Source of the DNA: JBLHGN01 sp047616325
GTDB taxonomy: Bacteria > Pseudomonadota > Gammaproteobacteria > Pseudomonadales > Cellvibrionaceae
Direction: 5' to 3'
Length of the DNA stretch: 7,969 nucleotides
Assembly: GCA_047616325.1 (NCBI GenBank)
Contig: JBLHGN010000169.1
Span: forward strand, 1-7,969
Below the pieces are notes generated by a model that was given only the letters and a program-made list of their open reading frames with translations, did not search any database and was not told where the DNA came from. Of the stretch, positions 5,516 to 7,969 are shown one piece after another. The translations under genes were made by a program, and so were the position numbers. Each line of letters opens with the position of its first letter. Position 1 is the stretch's first letter.

Positions 5516-6810
5516 TCTTCGTTTTCGGCCAGCTCGCTCAATTGGCCATCGACAAAGTCTGCGTCTATAGTGACATTTTTGGTGTCGCTGCCGGAGTTGT
5601 AAGATACATCTTCCAATAATTTTTCCAGCACAGTATGTAAGCGTCGGGCGCCGATATTTTCGGTGTTTTCATTCACTCTAAAGGCCGTTTCTGCAATTTT
5701 ACGAATGCCGTCGTCGGTGAAATTTACAGTGATCCCCTCAGCGGCCAAAAGTGCTTGGTGTTGTTCCGTAAGCGATGCGTCTGGCTCAGTTAATATGCGC
5801 TCAAAATCATCGGGCGTTAGCGCCTCCAATTCAACGCGTATTGGTAGGCGGCCTTGCAGCTCTGGAATTAAGTCAGAGGGCTTTGAGAGGTGAAACGCTC
5901 CAGAAGCAATAAACAGTATATGATCCGTTTTGATCATGCCGTGCTTGGTGCTCACAGTGCAGCCTTCGATAAGGGGTAAAAGGTCACGTTGTACACCCTC
6001 GCGAGAAACGTCGGCACCGGCACTACCTTCACGTTTGCTGACTTTGTCTATTTCATCTAAAAATACGATACCGTTTTGCTCGGCGGATTCAATGGCGCGG
6101 GCTTTTAATTCCTCTTCGTTAATGAGTTTTCCCGCTTCCTCGTCTGTCAGCCGTTTAAAGGCTTTTTTTACCGTCATTTTGGACTTTTTTGTTTTGCCCG
6201 TAGGCATTGACGAAAACATATTTTGCAGTTGATTGGTCATGTCTTCCATGCCTGGCGGCGCCATAATTTCGACGCCCACTTGAGGGGCCGCTATATCGAT
6301 TTCTATTTCCTTATCGTCTAGTTCACCTTCGCGAAACTTTTTGCGAAAAACTTGCCGCGTAGTGGATTCGTGAGGGGCCGTTTCGCCAGTGCGGGGCGGT
6401 GGCAAAAGGGCGTCTAGTATGCGCTCTTCGGCGGCTTCAGCCGCGCGGTGATTAACTTTGATGAATTCCTGCTCGCGGTACAGTTTGATGGATCTGTCCA
6501 CCAAGTCGCGAATGATGGACTCTACATCGCGTCCCACATAACCCACTTCAGTGAATTTGGTCGCTTCAACTTTTACAAAGGGGGCGTTTGCCAGTTTGGC
6601 CAAGCGGCGGGCAATTTCAGTTTTACCGACGCCGGTAGGGCCTATCATTAGAATATTGCGTGGCGTTATTTCGTTGCGCAGCGTCTCAGACAATTGCATG
6701 CGACGCCAACGGTTGCGGAGGGCGATGGCCACGGCTTTTTTGGCGGAGCCTTGCCCAACAATGTGTTTGTCGAGTTCGTGAACAATTTCTTGTGGGGTCA
6801 TGTTAGACAT
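5494..6810 (-). CDS. hslU: HslU (ClpY), AAA+ ATPase subunit of the HslVU protease
   Basis: 438 residues (E. coli 443). HslU forms hexameric rings that unfold substrates and thread them into the HslV chamber in the cytoplasm. Motifs in order: N-domain 'TPQEIVHELDKHIVGQ' (5-20), Walker A 'GPTGVGKT' (57-64), the pore loop 'GYVG' (90-93), an intermediate (I) domain at about 110-240, Walker B 'IVFLDE' (248-253), sensor 1 around 'IASGAF' (301-306), arginine-finger region 'LQGRLPIRVEL' (319-329), sensor 2 in 'GARRLHTVLE' (387-396), and the C-terminal 'EDLSRYIL', which inserts between HslV subunits to activate it. All key residues are present. The start matches the E. coli MSEMTP start, though the Shine-Dalgarno is weak. 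It lies 50 bp after hslV and is presumably cotranscribed from the heat-shock promoter. Confidence 0.98.
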   Translation of the reverse strand: MSNMTPQEIVHELDKHIVGQGSAKKAVAIALRNRWRRMQLSETLRNEITPRNILMIGPTGVGKTEIARRLAKLANAPFVKVEATKFTEVGYVGRDVESIIRDLVDRSIKLYREQEFIKVNHRAAEAAEERILDALLPPPRTGETAPHESTTRQVFRKKFREGELDDKEIEIDIAAPQVGVEIMAPPGMEDMTNQLQNMFSSMPTGKTKKSKMTVKKAFKRLTDEEAGKLINEEELKARAIESAEQNGIVFLDEIDKVSKREGSAGADVSREGVQRDLLPLIEGCTVSTKHGMIKTDHILFIASGAFHLSKPSDLIPELQGRLPIRVELEALTPDDFERILTEPDASLTEQHQALLAAEGITVNFTDDGIRKIAETAFRVNENTENIGARRLHTVLEKLLEDVSYNSGSDTKNVTIDADFVDGQLSELAENEDLSRYIL

Positions 6811-6860
6811 AACAATTCTTAGTTTCCCTTAGGTTCGTGGTAATGGCACCAGAACGGTGG

Positions 6861-7400
6861 TTAAAAGGTCAGCTCTTCAATGGTGAAGTTGTGGTTGGTG
6901 TAAACACATACATCCCCGGCAATGGTAAGTGCTTTGGTGACAATGGTATTTGCGTCTAGCTCGGTATTCTCCAGCAGTGCTCGCGCAGCTGATTGAGCGA
7001 ACACACCACCTGAGCCTATCGCGATAAGGTCGTCTTCAGGTTGGATAACATCGCCATTGCCGGTAATAATAAGTGAGGCGTCTTTGTCAGCCACGGCAAG
7101 CAGGGCCTCCAAACGCCGTAGCGCGCGATCGGTACGCCAATCTTTTGCAAGCTCCACAGCGGCGCGAACCAGCTGGCCACCGTGCTTTTCCAGTTTGGCT
7201 TCAAATCGCTCAAACAGCGTAAACGCATCAGCTGTTCCGCCGGCAAAGCCCGCGATAACTTGATCGTTGTAAAGGCGTCGCACCTTGCGCGCGTTGCCCT
7301 TCATTATGGTGTTGCCCATGGATACCTGGCCGTCACCGCCAATTACTACGGTATTGCCGCGGCGAACTGACAGTATGGTAGTGCCTCTATATTGTTCCAC
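6861..7400 (-). CDS. hslV: HslV (ClpQ), threonine peptidase subunit of the HslVU protease
   Basis: 179 residues, strongly similar to E. coli HslV (176) throughout. HslV forms a double-hexamer N-terminal-nucleophile hydrolase related to proteasome beta subunits. The start is GTG 7400-7398 with a good AAGGA Shine-Dalgarno (7411-7407) at 6 nt. The catalytic Thr is not residue 2 as in E. coli: the chain begins MEQYRG and then TTILSVRR, so Thr7 is the expected nucleophile after removal of a six-residue leader. The active-site Lys corresponds to Lys39 in 'ARKVRRL', and the 'AIGSGG' turn carrying the catalytic Ser is present, as are 'GFAGGTADAFTLFE' and 'AKDWRTDR'. The C-terminus 'YTNHNFTIEELTF' is complete. 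It precedes hslU, with a sigma-32-type promoter directly upstream. Confidence 0.97.
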   Translation of the reverse strand: MEQYRGTTILSVRRGNTVVIGGDGQVSMGNTIMKGNARKVRRLYNDQVIAGFAGGTADAFTLFERFEAKLEKHGGQLVRAAVELAKDWRTDRALRRLEALLAVADKDASLIITGNGDVIQPEDDLIAIGSGGVFAQSAARALLENTELDANTIVTKALTIAGDVCVYTNHNFTIEELTF

Positions 7401-7431
7401 AAAAATTCCTTATAGCTATTCTTGCATATCA

Positions 7432-7459
7432 ATGTTGGGGTGGCAGGGTGTAATTCAAG
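7432..7459 (-). promoter_or_regulatory. Sigma-32 (RpoH) heat-shock promoter of hslVU
   Basis: The minus strand shows CTTGAA (7459-7454), a 13-nt spacer, and CCCCAACAT (7440-7432). The known sigma-32 consensus is CTTGAA, 13-15 nt, CCCCATnT, and the spacing equals that of the E. coli groE promoter. Transcription would start near 7425, giving a leader of about 25 nt before the hslV GTG. hslVU is a classical sigma-32 operon in E. coli, so site and gene agree. Confidence 0.8.
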
Positions 7460-7472
7460 CGCAATTGGCGCT
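7458..7472. repeat. Inverted repeat touching the heat-shock -35 box
   Basis: AGCGC (7458-7462) and GCGCT (7468-7472) are complementary around AATTG. The repeat overlaps the outer two bases of the proposed sigma-32 -35 element. It could be an operator that modulates the promoter; five-base arms are short and may be chance. Confidence 0.3.
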
Positions 7473-7698
7473 GGCAAGCTATTTCCTAAATTCGCTCCGA
7501 ATATACCGGTACGTCTTAGCGTAAGTTTTTATAAGTTCACATAAAGCACCACAATTAGCCTTTAGGTATTTTAAGTAAAAACTGAGTCTCACACAAAGCG
7601 CTGATCGTCATATATTGATTTTTTATGGGGCGCCAGCGTTGGGCAGTGCTGATAGTACTTTACTTGAAATTGCGGCATTTTATGAAGTGTGAAAACTG

Positions 7699-7969
7699 CT
7701 ACGGATTGGTAATTTGTTTCTTTAATACTAGGGCTTCGTAGCGGTTGGTGAGCAGCATATTACGGGCTTTAGACAGCTTTGAGTGCGATTCAAAGGGGCC
7801 CACTAGCACTCTGTGCCAAGTTTCACCATTGCGTACTTTGGCTGTTTCAGTCTTTGCCTCTAGATTAAGTAAAATAAGTTCGGCACGCACTCGCTCGGCA
7901 TCTTTGAGAGACTTAAATGAGGCCACTTGCAGTATAAATTGATCTGAAGTCTTAACTTCTTGTGCGGTA
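7699..7969 (-). CDS. SPOR-domain protein, FtsN-like (C-terminal part; 5' end beyond the window)
   Basis: The frame is open to the right edge and yields about 90 residues ending 'KKQITNP' at a TAG (7701-7699). 'DQFILQVASFKSLKDAERVRAEL' begins a typical SPOR domain (PF05036), followed by 'WHRVLVGPFESHSKLSKARNML', the second repeat of the fold with the 'RVxVGPF' signature. SPOR domains bind peptidoglycan strands stripped of stem peptides at the division septum. In E. coli and Pseudomonas an FtsN-type protein lies directly upstream of hslV, so this is most likely FtsN or its equivalent, an activator of septal cell-wall synthesis. The N-terminal membrane helix and essential periplasmic region are not in view, so the name is inferred from domain plus position. 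Confidence 0.85.
   Translation of the reverse strand, partial: TAQEVKTSDQFILQVASFKSLKDAERVRAELILLNLEAKTETAKVRNGETWHRVLVGPFESHSKLSKARNMLLTNRYEALVLKKQITNP

Larger units (their letters stand above)
7401..7698. other. Gap of 298 bp between the ftsN-like gene and hslV
   Basis: No gene seen. It is AT-rich in the middle. Apart from the sigma-32 promoter and the adjoining inverted repeat, I find no convincing terminator for the ftsN-like gene and no clear second promoter. The long leader leaves room for further regulation that I cannot specify. Confidence 0.6.

Noticed and set aside
5930..6232. Plus-strand ORF of 100 codons opposite hslU
   Set aside because: Antisense shadow of a highly conserved gene; its product has no recognisable features.
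7016..7246. Minus-strand ORF inside hslV in another frame
   Set aside because: Overprinted on conserved hslV coding sequence, with no start signal and no similarity.
1..7969. CRISPR arrays, tRNA or rRNA genes, toxin-antitoxin or phage-defence modules
   Set aside because: No spaced direct repeats, no RNA gene structure and no such protein families were seen on either strand.

Overview
The window reads as chromosomal DNA of a gammaproteobacterium of moderate G+C. The gene order ftsN-like, hslV, hslU, DUF971, ubiE, ubiJ, ubiB, all on the minus strand, is the arrangement known from Pseudomonas and its relatives, except that the pha (polyhydroxyalkanoate) genes found between the DUF971 gene and ubiE in Pseudomonas are absent. 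Protein sequence style (for example the HslV N-terminus MEQYRGTTILSV) suggests the Cellvibrionaceae (Saccharophagus/Teredinibacter-like), but that placement is from memory.

Right to left along the minus strand: (1) 7969-7699, the C-terminal SPOR domain of an FtsN-like cell-division protein, cut by the window edge. (2) 7698-7401, a 298-bp gap holding a very good sigma-32-type heat-shock promoter in front of hslV. (3) hslV and hslU, the peptidase and the ATPase of the HslVU protease. (4) A 76-bp gap with a hexanucleotide tandem repeat and a perfect 12-bp hairpin that overlaps the hslU stop codon. (5) A small DUF971 protein. (6) A 132-bp gap with a plausible sigma-70 promoter. (7) ubiE-ubiJ-ubiB, an operon for aerobic ubiquinone biosynthesis: C-methylation, lipid-binding accessory factor, and kinase-like ATPase.

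On the plus strand, convergent with ubiB, is one MipA/OmpV-family outer-membrane protein (943-1746). Left of it is about 430 bp without a convincing gene. Beyond that, at 1-515 on the minus strand, lies what looks like the 5' end of an insertion sequence: a pRiA4b ORF-3-type protein, apparently shortened by an internal deletion, followed by the first 29 codons of a probable ISKra4-family transposase.

Most of the window is conserved housekeeping DNA, and I found no undescribed multi-gene system. The points most worth a second look are the hslU stop-codon hairpin with its third complementary copy, the altered DxG motif in UbiB (D-M-A), the heat-shock promoter with an adjoining palindrome, and the internally deleted IS accessory gene with a hairpin just upstream of its start.
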